Origin: Protula sp. h YS-2021
Lineage: Eukaryota > Annelida > Polychaeta > Sabellida > Serpulidae
Direction of reading: 5' to 3'
Assembly (NCBI GenBank): GCA_949752745.1
Contig: OX457029.1
Coordinates: forward strand, 46,926,228 to 46,990,227
Length of the DNA stretch: 64,000 nucleotides
Position 1 is the first letter of the stretch. Each line of letters starts with the position of its first letter. Shown here one piece after another: positions 1 to 11,864 of the stretch. The notes under the pieces are model-generated. The model saw nothing but the letters and a program-made list of their open reading frames with translations. It was not told where the DNA came from and searched no databases. The position numbers were made by a program, and so were the translations under genes.

Positions 1-520
1 TACTAATTGAAGTCGTTTTATTCATATCTATTCATATAATTTGTTAAATTGAAAAATGACATGCAGTTTTGAACCAAAATTTTTCGCAACAAAACTCAAT
101 ATAAACATCTCAAGCTTATGGAAAATGTTAATAATATCACCTTTAGCAACTTCAATGTTTATTGTTTTTCTGGTGTCAGTTGATGGAAGGTATAACAATG
201 TAATGGTGTGTCAAACTCTTTGGATCTCCCCGACCGAGGTGTGACATATAGTTTGTACGTTCTGTGTCAGTCTTTTGTGAACAAAATATCGTGTGGAAGA
301 AATCTTGAAAACCAAAAGATCGACATGGTCTGTGTATTCCTTGGGTAGATCCGATGGTTCGTCCAACTTTAACGCATGTTATATTATTAAGGAATATTAA
401 TCTCAAATGCAAAACATACCCATAACAGAAAGTCGTATCGACTTAAATTGTGTCGTCTGATTGTTCCTTTGGTCAATCGGACCACTCTGTAAACTTTTCA
501 GCCTGTGGCGATATTTTAAA
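1..520. other. no gene recognised
   Basis: AT-rich sequence with no splice-flanked coding stretch that I recognise. It may be an intron of the SH2 adaptor gene or intergenic. Confidence 0.4.
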
Positions 521-1085
521 AAAGAGTGTGACGTCATTACATAAAGTCTTAGGTGCCCAGTATCTCAGCCGTTGAACATGGTGAAAGCTCAAATTTGGTG
601 GGATTGTTGCTTGATAAGTCCGAAAGATTCTGTGAAAATTCTGTCCTGAGTGGAACGAAATTTGTCATTACGTAAAATATATATAAAATTTTAACACGAT
701 CTTTTGGGAAAATATCTCGGTAACGCTAAGTCATAATTTTTATATGAATATTCTTAGCCGGACGGCCATATAAACTCTTGATTAATGTAGTGGAATCAGG
801 AACGGCGTATGACGTCACTAAGGTAAAATCTTGGATGTAACAATTCTCAGGCATTGAAAATCGGAGAAAAATAAACTTTGTGGGAATGGAGTGGAACGAA
901 CTAAAATGCCATATGACGTCATTAAGTAAAAAGTCTCTTGTTAAGTAAAATATCTTAGCAGCGGAAAGTATGATCGAATTCAAACTTGAATTGGTTTTTG
1001 TTGAACAACAAATTTGTACGGAAAATGAACAAAGGCGTATGACGTCATTGCGTAAAAAATATTGCTTGATATATTTTGCTGTTGC
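521..1085. repeat. degenerate ~125-bp repeat with CRE palindromes
   Basis: The palindrome TGACGTCA recurs at 529, 810, 914 and 1040, with a decayed version near 662, usually followed by TTRMGTAAA. Spacing is about 104-148 bp and flanks show partial similarity, so this reads as an old tandem repeat. Confidence 0.55.
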
Positions 1086-1104
1086 TGAATCTAACAAAAC
1101 TCAC

Positions 1105-1157
1105 CCTTTCTGACTGTCTGTCTCTCTGTCTGTCTCTGTCTGTCTCTCTCTTTCTCT

Positions 1158-1242
<85 letters not shown>
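1105..1242. repeat. (TC)n microsatellite
   Basis: Imperfect CTGTCTCT changing to pure (TC)n of about 60 bp. The Arg-Glu repeat frame across it is an artefact of the repeat. Confidence 0.95.
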
Positions 1243-1243
<1 letters not shown>

Positions 1244-2415
1244 GTTTTGTGAACTCTTGTCACCTAAGCATAACGTATTTCCCACAGAGGCAATATATGC
1301 GAACGACCGTGTGTAGGCCTGTCGGTCTGTCATCAACAGCTTGTTAACACGATAACTTAAAAACCGCTGCAAGAATTTTAATGAAACTTGGTATGTAGCT
1401 TCTATGGGAACAAGCACAGATCGGCATTGTAAATGGGCCGGGTTCGTGGAAAATGCACCAACTGGACTTGGAAAATTTCAGCTCTTGATTGACTCTATTG
1501 ATGGCCGTGTTTCACTGATAGGGGGTGGGGGGAGGGGCCTGTAGGGAATATGTGGGCTATGCACTGCTCTAGTTATTAACTTCTCTGGGGATTTCAGCGT
1601 TTTCCGAAAGATTGTCGAACGTTCTTGTATTCTTTAGGCTATTTCTTACATTGTGTTTAATTGAGCTTTTTGTGCGGTACTCACAACTTTTACATATCAT
1701 TTTCTCTTTTACATATCACTCAGTCAGGAATGGTTTCAGTTGCGATGCATTATGAGGTCCTTATTTGCTATAACAAGCTGGAATGTAGGAAAGTTAAATA
1801 CCTGAGTTGTATTTTTATTGTAAGAAATATGAGGCATTTGATTCAGGGAGGTGTGTTGAGGAAATTAATCCCCCCCTCCTCCGCCTCTTCCCACTCAACC
1901 GTCCCACCTACGTTTCATTCAGAGGCGTGTTAGGATTTGAGGGCATAGGAGAAGGATACGAATCCCTGTATGACCTTACCCACATTCACAAATAAAACGA
2001 CTGACCACCGAATATTACGATCGCACGTACAGGCCTCAGCAGGTCTGACCATTGCTTTTTTCACTGCAAACTTGTTTTCAAGATCATTTTCAAACTCTTC
2101 AATGTATGGGAGTATTTTTCATTGATAAAGTGTGCAATCAGATATCTTATGTTATGATAAGCAGGAACCATTTTGACACAAAAATGCGCCCCCCCCCCGG
2201 CCCCACCCACCGAAGTGAGTCATCTGTTGCATCAATAATGTCTTTACAGTGCTTTTTGCCGATGCGAAAGTACGAAGACAAAGTATATGTCATGGCGAAA
2301 ACTAACATCATTAAGGAACAGACCCTTTTTGGGTTAAAGCTTTTAGGTGGAGTCGTACTTGCGTTAGATGACCGGCATGGGGTGAAGGTTGGCAAAAAAA
2401 AAATTACCACTGAAG
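1243..2415. other. no gene recognised
   Basis: Non-coding appearance with short C-rich and G-rich runs near 1521 and 2190. No convincing exon. Confidence 0.4.
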
Positions 2416-2417
2416 TA

Positions 2418-2765
2418 GCGACCCCTTTCCAGACACGGATAGGAAAGACTGCGATATAGCCTATACGTAACGACCACCTTGAAGACGCAGATAAAAAGAA
2501 GTAAATAGAACCTATTTGTAGTGACCACTTTATAGATTCTGACAAAAAGACGTACGGTAAAACTTGTCTGTCTTGACCACCTTCCAGACCCGGATGAAAA
2601 AAGTACGAAAGTACTTGCTGTAATGACCAACTTCCAGAGACAGATAAAAAGGACGTTCGGTAAAACCTGATAACGTCGACCTTCCGGACTCGGATAAAAA
2701 AGACTTACAGTGAACCCCATTGTACTGACCATCTTGAAGACCGAAAAAAAAGACCACCATCTCGA
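2418..2765. repeat. 51-bp tandem repeat, about 7 units
   Basis: The word GACCACCTTCCAGACCCGGA followed by TAAAAA recurs at about 2419, 2470, 2521, 2571, 2622, 2675 and 2726. Because 51 is divisible by three, long open frames appear on both strands. The same family lies inverted inside the long-TIR element at 19.5-21.3 kb. Confidence 0.8.
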
Positions 2766-5700
2766 CAAAAATTGAAAATGCTTATTGGCTAATTTTGGGT
2801 TTAGTCGGGGAGACATTTATTTTTGTTTACAAAAACAAGAAACTAAATAGATGTCGATGAAAGTGTGTGATATAAACCTGCACTGTTATGTTTTGTTTGC
2901 GGTGGCTGTCCTAGTTTCATTTGCAGTTTGTGATATGAAAAAATTTCTTATTTGGATGCGTACTTGGATTGGTTTTATTTTATTTTATTGAAATTAGTAT
3001 TTTCTAAAATTTTTTGTACTTCAAAAGAATACTTTATTAAAATATTCGAATTTGTGTGTGTTTGTGTGTAAAATATTCTGTTTCGAAGAGGTTAGTTTTC
3101 GTAGAACGCTGAATCAGTCACGTTGATGTAGAAATTCATTCCCACACAGCACCCTTTATATTTATAAAAAGGAACATAGTTAGCTCTATCACACTTTTAT
3201 TTTTCCTTCGCTCATCACTTTTTTATAGAATTCACTAAAAGAGGTATCTCCTATGGTGAGTTTTTATAAGACGCATTGCATGGATATTTCGTGTTTCAAA
3301 GTTGCCCGATTTGAAGCATTTTTCTGTGGTTGTGTTCAAGCGAAGTCTAAAAACTGCCGTTGAAGGCCGCCAAATCTGGCAGATCGCATGTTGTAACATA
3401 AACTGCACGTACATCCACACTTTTTATTGTTGCATTTCACTTAATGCCTATCTTTCGTGCACGTTAAAACTGTGACATAAACCATAATCATGACCCTAAA
3501 TGATTCCACGGGTTCAGTAATAGTAATTCTACACCCTAGAAGCCGATACAAAGAACGAGAGAATTTCTATTGAAGTTTAAATGCCACTGATTTATGAATG
3601 AGCAGGTCGAAGGAGGTTTATAATTTCGTTTTGAAACCCATATTACATAGAGCGAGTGTTTTATTATGCTCCCAGTTCTTGTTTCCTATAGATACAGCCA
3701 CTTAGAGTATTAACAGATAACGCGTACTGAATTTACCAACCATATATTTTTACCTAACTTAGTAAATTGTTGTTATCATAATTTTGGAGATTATCATATT
3801 GAAATTTTTTTTGTCTTGTTTAAATTATAAATATATTTATAAAATACTAAATCAACATGTTGGCCTTGAATAGGAGCCTTTAGTAGGTTAACATTTTTCG
3901 TGGAAAATGTGAAAAAAAAAACAAAACGCCTTTCAAAAGCGTCGAGCGTTTTCTCATTTAACCCAGAATAGCTTTCACCGAAGTCGCTACTTCTACATAG
4001 AACTACATAGAACAGCCAGTTGAAGTATTTTTGAAGCATGATTTCGCACGTACGCATTTACTATATAAAATATATACCAAGTAAAAGTTGTTTGTCTTGA
4101 TGACCAAGTCGCAACACTTGCTGTACATAGACTGGCATAGCCATGTGAAGTACAATACTACACAATACATGGCATAGCGTCAAAACATATATAGACCCCA
4201 ATCGCCATGCATATTGTACGAAATGAAGCTTTCACCTGACATATTCTGCTGCTTAATTTGTTGTAATGTAAGTTGAGGGCCTGTCGTATGTGTGGCGCAG
4301 GTGACGTTAGGAAACGGAATCAATGCGGGGATAGCCGTGTAAGTGTTTACTTGTTGGTGCTCCGGAAAGAATATACAATTCATTTTAGGTGTTCGTTAAG
4401 GACGTTGTGTTTTCTCTCGTTTATGCAAATGTAATATAGTGATGTTATTGAAATTTAAAGAAAGAAAACCTCAAGTGAGTTTCATCGCAATGCACATTCC
4501 CATGTATTGTTTGATCGAGATTGTTCTAAACTTTGAAGTAAAAAACGCCAAAAAATTGGAATGTTCTGATTTGCCCGAAACCGATTTTTTCACTTAGTAG
4601 TTTCAGTACCAAAGGTGAATCAATATTCTTTAGTTCCACGTCACACCTGCTATACAGATGTCAGATAATTAAAACGTGCATTTGAATTGTGTATATTTTG
4701 TTTTCCATTTAATATTTTCAGACGAGATACTTTTATAACACAGCTCTATTTTGGTGTTCATTTCAAGTGTTAAAGTGAACAAAAGAACAAATGGATGTCA
4801 AATTAGTAAGCTTCATGAAGCGTCCAAATTAGAAATAAACATTATCTGAGCTGTAGTAGATGTGCAGAAATTTATCACTGGGTGGTTGAGCAAAATTGTC
4901 AAGTATCGGAACAATGCTCTCCCAAATTAACTGAGTCGTAAGTCGTCTAAGTTAGAGATTTGCAATCGAAGAACCTCGTAGGTCACTTGTATAACTTCAC
5001 CAAAATATGATTCCGGTCGAAAAGTAAAGGCGAGGACATGTTTGGTACCAGTCGAGTAGGCTACTAATGAAATATGCACTCGAAAATAGAACAAACGGAG
5101 ATTGTCCGTAAAGCGGGTCTTTAACGAGGAGCAAGCATCGTACGACGAATGTGTGATTCAGTCTGTTGTGGTACCATATATTTATGAAGAAAATAAAGCT
5201 TCTTTCAATATAAAATAGCCATAAGTGCAAATAAATTAGACGAAGTTTAGCAGTCATTTATCCATTTTAATACAACAGCGACTTCGACAACCAGATAGTT
5301 CATCCATAGCAAACGGTCTGAACCCATCTCTCTCACTTGTTTTGTATGAGAAATTACTTTTTAGCTACAGTCAGCAATAGGAATGGTTTCACTTTGGTGT
5401 CATTGTCAACTTCTTTGTGTACTGTGGATATGCGCTTAGTCATGGTGCATGGCCGTGTATTTCTTTTAGTTCGTGCGCAATCACTACGAAGTTCATTGAT
5501 TGTATCGTATGAGAAACTTATATATACAATTGAATAAATATATCATGAACTTGTTATGTGGTGTAAGTAGTGTTGGGTCTGCACCATCACCTTTTTTCGG
5601 CAGGATGCTCTCGTCATGTTTGTATATAAGCATTGTGTAAGCTCTCGTTCTTTGGAAGTGACACCAGTCGTTTTCCGAGAAACTATTTTTATTACATTTG

Positions 5701-5852
5701 CCAGTGTGTTGTTAACACAGTGTCGAAGATGTCAAGTTCCTGTTATTATTACTGATAAACAATGATAGATGAACAATGTGTTTGAAAAAAATTAAAATTG
5801 TGCTATGCCCTGTGTTGTTTTCATGTCCTTTCTTCTGTAATTGTTTCATTAG
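2766..5852. other. no gene recognised
   Basis: About 3 kb of AT-rich sequence without recognisable domains, RNA genes or clear elements. Likely an intron or upstream region of the SH2 adaptor gene. Confidence 0.4.
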
Positions 5853-6061
5853 CCGCAAAAAGAAGAGAAAAAGGTCTTTCAAGCAACGGGTGTGAAGGCC
5901 TTGGCTCAGCAAATGGAAGGAGTCCTAGGCGGTGGTATGCCCAAGCCGGTGGCGCCTAAACGCGAGTACCCTCACAAACCTATGCAGCCGCCGCCAGTAT
6001 CAGTCTCCCCGGCTGTCGTCGACCCTCCTAGTCAACGATCTACACAATTCGTAGATGCCGG
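5853..6061 (+). CDS. SH2 adaptor exon A (basic and proline-rich linker)
   Basis: It follows a pyrimidine-rich acceptor ending ttcattag and ends GCCGG|gtaaga, phase 2. It encodes a Lys/Glu-rich start, then KALAQQMEGVLGGG and a Pro-rich tail. The entry phase looks like 0, so at least one upstream exon must exist. None could be recognised in the first 5.8 kb. Confidence 0.75.
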
Positions 6062-9000
6062 GTAAGATGATAACTTATTGCTGCGTCAACCCTCACCACA
6101 CCTCGAGGGAGGAGGGGGGGGCTGTACTAAAAGCAAGAGGTTGGGAGATATGTTGTGAGGAAGGAGGGCGGCTGCATGGGTTATGGCAGACATGGACTGG
6201 TGTCCAAGACCAATCATGTATTTTTGTGAAGGCTTCTACTATGTATACACAGGTGGCATCTCACCACCTTGTGCAGCAACTAACTCTGATTATGAGGGTT
6301 ATGTGACTATTTTTAGCCCAGCTGATTCCCCATCTGTCCGTTATGTGGGTCTGGGTGAGACAGAGCGAGAGAGAGTGTGCGTGTGTGTGAACAATTTTTC
6401 AAAATGCCATTCTGTTACATTTCTGGTCCAATTGTTTTGAAATTTTGCAGGAATGTTCCCTCGATAATCCTCCATACAGCTTGTATTTTTTTCTTTGCGA
6501 TTTGCCAGTGACTGGCAAAACTGTTGTCGAAATTTGGGAAAACACAGAAATTGCTACTCTTCCTATAAATCCCGTCCGAGTGCGTTGAGAATTGACAGGA
6601 GTGTTCCCCTCAAGCTCCTGTAGGAGGCTTTTTGTTTGACCCTTTCACCAAAAATGTCCGAAATATTGGCCAAAAAAAACCCGATAAAATTACAACAACA
6701 AAAACTACAGTGTGCTCCTACTTGATGGGCCTTTCCCAGCCGCCTAACCACTCGCCTCGATAGCTCACTTGGTAAGATGTTAAACTGATAATCACGAGGC
6801 CTTAAACCCAGCTGAAAGCGATTTTTTGCATTGACTTCCTTTATCGGTTTGATAAGCGATATTTAAAGTTCTGCCTCTCATAGAAGCCAGTGGTTGACGC
6901 TGTCACCTGCAAAGCAAGAGGCTGTGTATTCCAGCCACAGTCAGGAATCTATTTATTTATTTATATTTATGTATATGTTTTGTTTGCCTGCTATGTCATT
7001 TTAGTGTTGCTGTAAGCAAAACCGTATACCGGTATTTGAGCTGTGCAACGTGCAATTATTTTTCGGGTTTTCTTTTAAATGAAAAATTGCAATTTTTAAG
7101 CCCTAACAGATGTGAAATCATGAATTTAAAAAAAGTCCTTTGTATTTGCATTTGTATTAATACTTAATACATTGTATTGCTGCATTGGTATTGTGGTATT
7201 TTTCTTATCGGTTACGCAAAAACTGGCCATATAAACTGATAGCTTTAAGAGAAACGCAAAAAAATCTATTCGTCCCACAGATCTATGCCAGATTGCTTTT
7301 AATAGCAGTGTTGCCCATGGGGCCTTCTACCAAATGTAAATTTTGTCAAAATTCGTCGGTTTCTCTTTTTACGTTTGTAATGTTTTCGCTTTATGGCTGG
7401 GCACAATGTCCATGGACATTCTTGTTGTATAAAGACACCTGTAATGGACGTTGAACTGTCCCTGTTTCAGTAGAAATGACACAGGGTACGAGTCAGGAGC
7501 TCCCATTGGCGACAGGATTTCCTCCCTCAGCACAAGTAGCAATAGCACATCTGGCAGTCGTGATTCCTGTGAAAGCAATGCACGATTCCCGCCTGCATTA
7601 CCGCCTAGGACAGGTAAGACATACGCAGCAAGTCGCACGGATATTACCGCCTAGCACAGGTAAGACACATGCAGCAAGTCGCGCATATATTACCGCCTAG
7701 GACAGGTAAGACACATGCAGCAAGTCGCGCGGATATTACCGCCTAGGGCAGGTAAGACACACGCAGCAAGTCGCGCGGATATTACCGCCTAGGGCAGGTA
7801 AGACACACGCAGCAAGTCGAACGGTTATTACCGCCTAGGACAGGTAAGAGACACGCAGCAAGTCGCGCGGATATTACCGCCTAGGACAGGTAAGGTATAC
7901 GCAGCAAGTCGCGCGGATATTACCGCCTAGGACAGGTAAGACACACGCAGCAAGTCGCGCGGATATTACCGCCTAGGACAGGTAAAACTCCCGCAGCAAG
8001 TCGCGCGGATATTACCGCCTAGCACAGTTAAGACACACGCAGCAAGTCGCACGGTTATTACCGCCTAGGACAGGTAAGAGACACGCAGCAAGTCGCGCGG
8101 ATATTACCGCCTAGGACAGGTACGACACACGCAGCAAGTCGCACGGCTATTACCGCCTAGTGCAGGTAAGACACACGCAGCAAGTCGCACGGCTATTACC
8201 GCCACGCAGCAAGTCGCGCGGATATTACCGCCTAGGACAGGTAAGACTCCCGCAGGAAATCGCGCGGATGCGCCGCAACGATGGTAGTGAGAGAGGAGAG
8301 GAGGTTTGGTATGAAATGAGTTCAAGTCTGCAGAGTAGTTTTAATTGGAGACTGCTTTTATGAAATATCAAGATGGTGGTGCACGCAGAGCACTGAAGAG
8401 CCCCAGTGAAGCTTGCATGCTCTAGCTGATCGTAGAGCTGATAGCACAAAGTACGGTGTACACGTAACTGAAAAAAGAAAGAATTGAAAACATTCTTCTG
8501 ACATTACAACAGCTATACTTTTTGTTTTCTTTCGTGAACTGGAGGACCGAATTTATTACACACTTCTCTGGCAAGTTTGTTAATTGATTTACCAGAAATG
8601 CCGCTACCGCCCCCGCCAGCCAATGCAGACATTCTTAGTGAGCCGTGGTACCGGCCTGACTTAAGCAGGGAAAAAGCGAACGCGGCAGTTACAAATGCGG
8701 GCAGGGTGAGTGATACTCATTCTAAACATTTAAATACCGAGGTATAATATTTTAACTCGGATTTTTTTTAAAAAGTTTATCAGTATAAAGTTTCGTTAAC
8801 AGTTTAGAATGAAACTTTCATTTGATAAAAGCACAGAATAAAAAAATGTCTCGCATTCTTGTGTGAGTAAATGTAACAGAAAATTAAGTAAATTTATTCA
8901 AAATGTATATTAATTTTAATAAGTTTATTTTGGTTTCAGCATGGGTCATTTTTGATACGAGATAGCAAAAAGATGGATTCACAACCTTATACCCTCGTTG

Positions 9001-9753
9001 TGTTATACCAGTCTTCACTGAAAAATATCCCAATACGCAAACGCTTTGATGGAAAATATGCATTTGGTAAAGAAAAGGAAAATGAAACAGTGAGTTCGAT
9101 ACATTTTAGATTAATCAATAAATTCCTTGTTGTATTCATTGTGTCAGTGACATGTTAGTTAATTAAATGTTTTATTGCGTCAACAGAATACAAAAACGGT
9201 ACAGTGGTGAGTTATTATAACACGCACTGAGTGAAAATGTACCCCGCATGAAGAAGTGATAAGTGAATTTTACGCTTTCGTGAGCAAAGCTTCACTGGCC
9301 ACAGTCACAAGATAGGGATGGCTTAGCATGACGATGGCGACGGCTTTGTGACGAAAAAGTTTGTGCGTTGCCTAACGGTGCCATGGCAACACACAGTCCA
9401 CCTTTCCTTAGGCTTTTTTTTATTGTTTTTTTTTTTTAAGTTATATCAGCGATAGACCGTTGGGTGGGTGTGCTGGCAATTCTGGAAGGCCAAAGATCTA
9501 ACTCCCAGCTGTGCTCTTCGTTCACAAGCCTTCCACGCATGCCCGAACACAGCAAAAACAACCAGCCGTATGATCTCTCTCTATAATATAATGCAATATA
9601 ATATAATTTAAGCCCGGGGTGTTCAAGCACTTTTTATTTTATTTGTTGCAGACATTTTACAAAGTAAAGGAAATGGTGGACTATCACAAGACGTCGGGCA
9701 TTCTGCTGGATGGTGGCGGCGAAGTAACACTCAAACATCCAGTCACAAAATAG
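5853..9753 (+). CDS. SLP-76/BLNK-family SH2 adaptor, 3' five coding exons
   Basis: Spliced CDS join(5853..6061, 7471..7613, 8596..8705, 8940..9089, 9652..9753), 237 visible codons plus TAG; the 5' exons are not visible. All introns are GT-AG and phases match (2, 1, 0, 0). A basic stretch is followed by a proline-rich linker (PPPVSVSP, LPPRTG, MPLPPPP), then a C-terminal SH2 domain from W135 (counted from the first visible codon). The phosphotyrosine-binding loop GSFLIRDS has Arg161. The strand QPYTLVVLY and the late helix FYKVKEMVDYHK are typical of the SLP-76/BLNK/CLNK SH2 class rather than of kinases. Family members are cytosolic scaffolds that link tyrosine-phosphorylated receptors or kinases to PLC-gamma, Vav and Grb2-type partners; that role here is inferred. 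Orthology within the three vertebrate paralogues cannot be assigned, so no symbol is given. Confidence 0.85.
6752..6975 (+). repeat. tRNA-like SINE heads (two)
   Basis: 6752-6822 reads like a decayed tRNA: an A-box-like TAGCTCACTTGG, an anticodon-arm-like ACTGATAATC and a B-box-like GGCCTTAAACCC. A second tRNA-like stretch follows at about 6888-6937 (AGTGGTTGACGCTGTC, then CCTGCAAAGC), ending in an ATTTATTT tail. Stems are imperfect, so these look like short interspersed repeats in intron A rather than working tRNA genes. Confidence 0.4.
7471..7613 (+). CDS. SH2 adaptor exon B (Ser-rich linker)
   Basis: The acceptor is cctgtttcag and the donor ACAG|gtaaga, entering in phase 2 and leaving in phase 1. 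It encodes RNDTGYESG followed by a Ser/Thr/Asn-rich segment and LPPRTG. TGYESG is a possible tyrosine phosphorylation site (inference). The last 13 exon bases and the donor form the first unit of the adjoining 46-bp minisatellite. Confidence 0.78.
7588..8262 (+). repeat. 46-bp minisatellite containing a 5' splice site
   Basis: About 14 units, most at 46-bp spacing from 7601 (CCGCCTAG at 7601, 7647, 7693 ... 8153, one truncated unit near 8199, another at 8228). Each unit includes CCGCCTAGGACAG|GTAAGAC, i.e. the last exon bases plus donor of SH2 adaptor exon B. One unit (near 8015) has lost the GT; others vary (GTACGA, GTAAAA). Confidence 0.93.
8596..8705 (+). CDS. SH2 adaptor exon C (start of SH2 domain)
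   Basis: The acceptor is gatttaccag and the donor GGCAGG|gtgagt. The phase-1 join to exon B makes a Glu codon. It encodes MPLPPPP and then PWYRPDLSREKANAAV, the first strand and alpha-A helix of an SH2 fold. Confidence 0.85.
8940..9089 (+). CDS. SH2 adaptor exon D (SH2 core with FLIRDS)
   Basis: Fifty codons, phase 0 on both sides; acceptor tggtttcag, donor AAACA|gtgagt. It holds HGSFLIRDS with the phosphotyrosine-binding Arg, then QPYTLVVLYQSS and IPIRKRFDGKYAFG. Confidence 0.9.
9652..9753 (+). CDS. SH2 adaptor last exon
   Basis: The acceptor is atttgttgcag. It encodes FYKVKEMVDYHK (SH2 alpha-B region), GILLDGG, and ends HPVTK then TAG at 9751-9753. The short tail after the SH2 domain fits the SLP family, where SH2 is C-terminal. 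Confidence 0.87.
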   Translation, partial: TFYKVKEMVDYHKTSGILLDGGGEVTLKHPVTK

Positions 9754-10260
9754 TTCCTAAAATAGTTCCCAAAACAGTGTCTCAACCAGAACTATTCAAA
9801 GTTTAGAAGAGAGAAGCGACTACCGGGTAGAAAGCCGTCGTTTCAAGTGATTTCTAAATCGTTTCGATGCGCTGTGTGTTCGCGTTACCGGAACTGATTT
9901 AGAGGGTTTTAGATGCAGGAGAGAAGCAAGGTGGATTTTTTTTCTTTTATCATGTTTTGAGATCGTGAAGAGGTCGTGGAGTGTTCACATTTTGGAGTAG
10001 ATTGGAAACCATAGCAACACAGCTATCCGCTATCCGTTTCACTTGCGTATGTTTTGTATACTTGCTCAAAACCTGCACAAACCCACTTATTAAATGGCTT
10101 CTGGGATATGTTGCTGCCTGTGTCTTCATTCCTGTTGCACGGGAAAAATAATAATTATAATAACATGTGGCATGCCAATCTTAAACTCACTCACGAGGAC
10201 GTTATGTATGTTTTTCGTCAGGCGTGTGTTGCTCTCAATTAGCCTGCAAGGCGAAACGGC

Positions 10261-10261
<1 letters not shown>

Positions 10262-10354
<93 letters not shown>
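10262..10354. repeat. (TA)n microsatellite
   Basis: Pure TA dinucleotide tract of about 92 bp in the putative 3' UTR; it creates Tyr-Ile frames on both strands. Confidence 0.97.
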
Positions 10355-10355
<1 letters not shown>

Positions 10356-10724
10356 CAGCTCTTTTTACAGATGTAACTTATAAAGGGGACCACAGAGAAA
10401 ATACGCAAGTTAGGGGACACAAGGTGTCGAGATTTCACTTCTCTTTGTCCGAGTTTGATAATGCCTTAATTCCCAAACTTCTAGCTCTGCAAATATTTTC
10501 GAACCGACTTTTTGGTTTGTATTATTTGGCGCTTATAAGAACTGAGGAAATAAGGCGACTAAAAATGAGGAAATTAGGCGACTAAAAGGCAAATTCTTTA
10601 CATTCATGCATTCTGTGCTTCGTTTTCCTTATCTGTAGGAGAAACATTTCTTATGGTGAAAACAGCTCTGACACTAAATCTGGGTTACCTAGTAACTTGT
10701 GTAGTAGTTTGATGGTGTGTATAC

Positions 10725-10730
10725 AATAAA
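10725..10730 (+). terminator. poly(A) signal AATAAA
   Basis: Canonical AATAAA about 970 bp after the adaptor stop codon, followed by T-rich sequence. An earlier alternative site cannot be excluded. Confidence 0.4.
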
Positions 10731-10745
10731 GTCTTGCTATTCTTT

Positions 10746-11864
10746 TTTTTCTATTTTTTTATACGTTTTTTTTTTTTTAGATTTTTAGTATATGAAATGC
10801 CAGTGACATAATACTATGGATGATATTATTCTGTATTTTTGATAATATTGTATGCTATATATTTTGAGAATTTTTTTTTATTGCCGTTACTGAAATAAAT
10901 AATTCCAAATAAAAATTCTGTGGCATTCCAGTACGTAATAATTGGGAAAGATGATTGAAATACGGTATTAAGAGTGGCATGGGAGAGGCAGATCCCGCAC
11001 TCATCTCCCAAATTTCTAGAGCCTGTTGACAGGATATGAGCTCTTGGTGAACGATACTCTGTTATTGTACTTTGTGTGTTTGTTGTTTGTGTAGAAATTG
11101 CCTCGACTGACTTTTTTTTTGTATATGACGCATTTGATAATGTGCAAAAAATTAAAATGTGTGTATCAAATGTGAAGTGATGTCTTCCAAGCACAAAATG
11201 CTAAATGCCTTTCACTGATGCTGCGAATGTCTTCCAGACAAAAGTCTTTCTTTGTTGTATCTTATTTTTTTTAATTTACCTAAAAAGTGGATTGTGGCAC
11301 AAGCAAAGAAAAGCTTTGCACTAGAATGGTTTATAGTGCAAACATCATAAAAAATAAATATCAAAATATATTCTCCTTTCTGTTCAATACTGACGCACTC
11401 GGTATTTTCCAACTTGTATATTTGCATGAATAAAACTAAAGCAACTGTCTATAAACAAAGCAACCAATTATTTTTTTATGTGGAGATAGTTGAATGACGT
11501 AAAGTAGGCCACGAGTATCATTTTGACACATAATTTCACATTGAAATTTGGTACAGTACTGAAAACTGTATAAAACATTAATTCAGTTTTGGACAAAGAG
11601 TAATTATAAAAACAGTATTATCGTATTATGCATGTGTATCCCAGTTCTGTGTTATTAAAGGGCAAGTTGATGGTGTGCAAAATATAACTAAACTGCAGTA
11701 GAAAAGCATTGTAAAATAAAATGGGCTGACAGTTGATAATTTGATTTATTTGGTTAAATTATTTTTCTGTTGGCAGTATAAATTTGAAAGGGGCGATGTA
11801 CCAAGTATCCAGTTGTGTGAGTTTTTAAAACCGCAGTTAAGTTCGTTTATACGCAAACAAACAA
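10746..11864. other. no gene recognised
   Basis: AT-rich intergenic sequence with no coding signal. Confidence 0.4.

Larger units (their letters stand above)
9754..10745 (+). other. 3' UTR of the SH2 adaptor gene (putative)
   Basis: The stretch from the stop codon to the first good AATAAA (10725-10730). It contains a long (TA)n tract. No other coding signal is seen in it. Confidence 0.5.

Noticed and set aside
1091..1417. Long Arg-Glu repeat frame on minus
   Set aside because: It is the translation of the (TC)n microsatellite.
1909..1995. Possible upstream adaptor exon with GEGYESLYD
   Set aside because: It has an acceptor-like ttcattcag and tyrosine motifs, but it runs into a stop without a donor and shows no homology I can name.
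2052..2816. Long open frames on both strands near 2.0-2.8 kb
   Set aside because: They follow the 51-bp tandem repeat, whose length is divisible by three.
6752..6822. Working tRNA gene
   Set aside because: The stems do not pair well and the B box is degenerate; a SINE head is more likely.
7588..8262. Regular repeat spacing that could look like a CRISPR array
   Set aside because: Units are contiguous with no variable spacers, and they lie at an exon-intron border of an animal gene.
10094..10585. 163-codon frame with a long Tyr-Ile run
   Set aside because: It is made by the (TA)n tract in the putative 3' UTR; no flanking coding signal.
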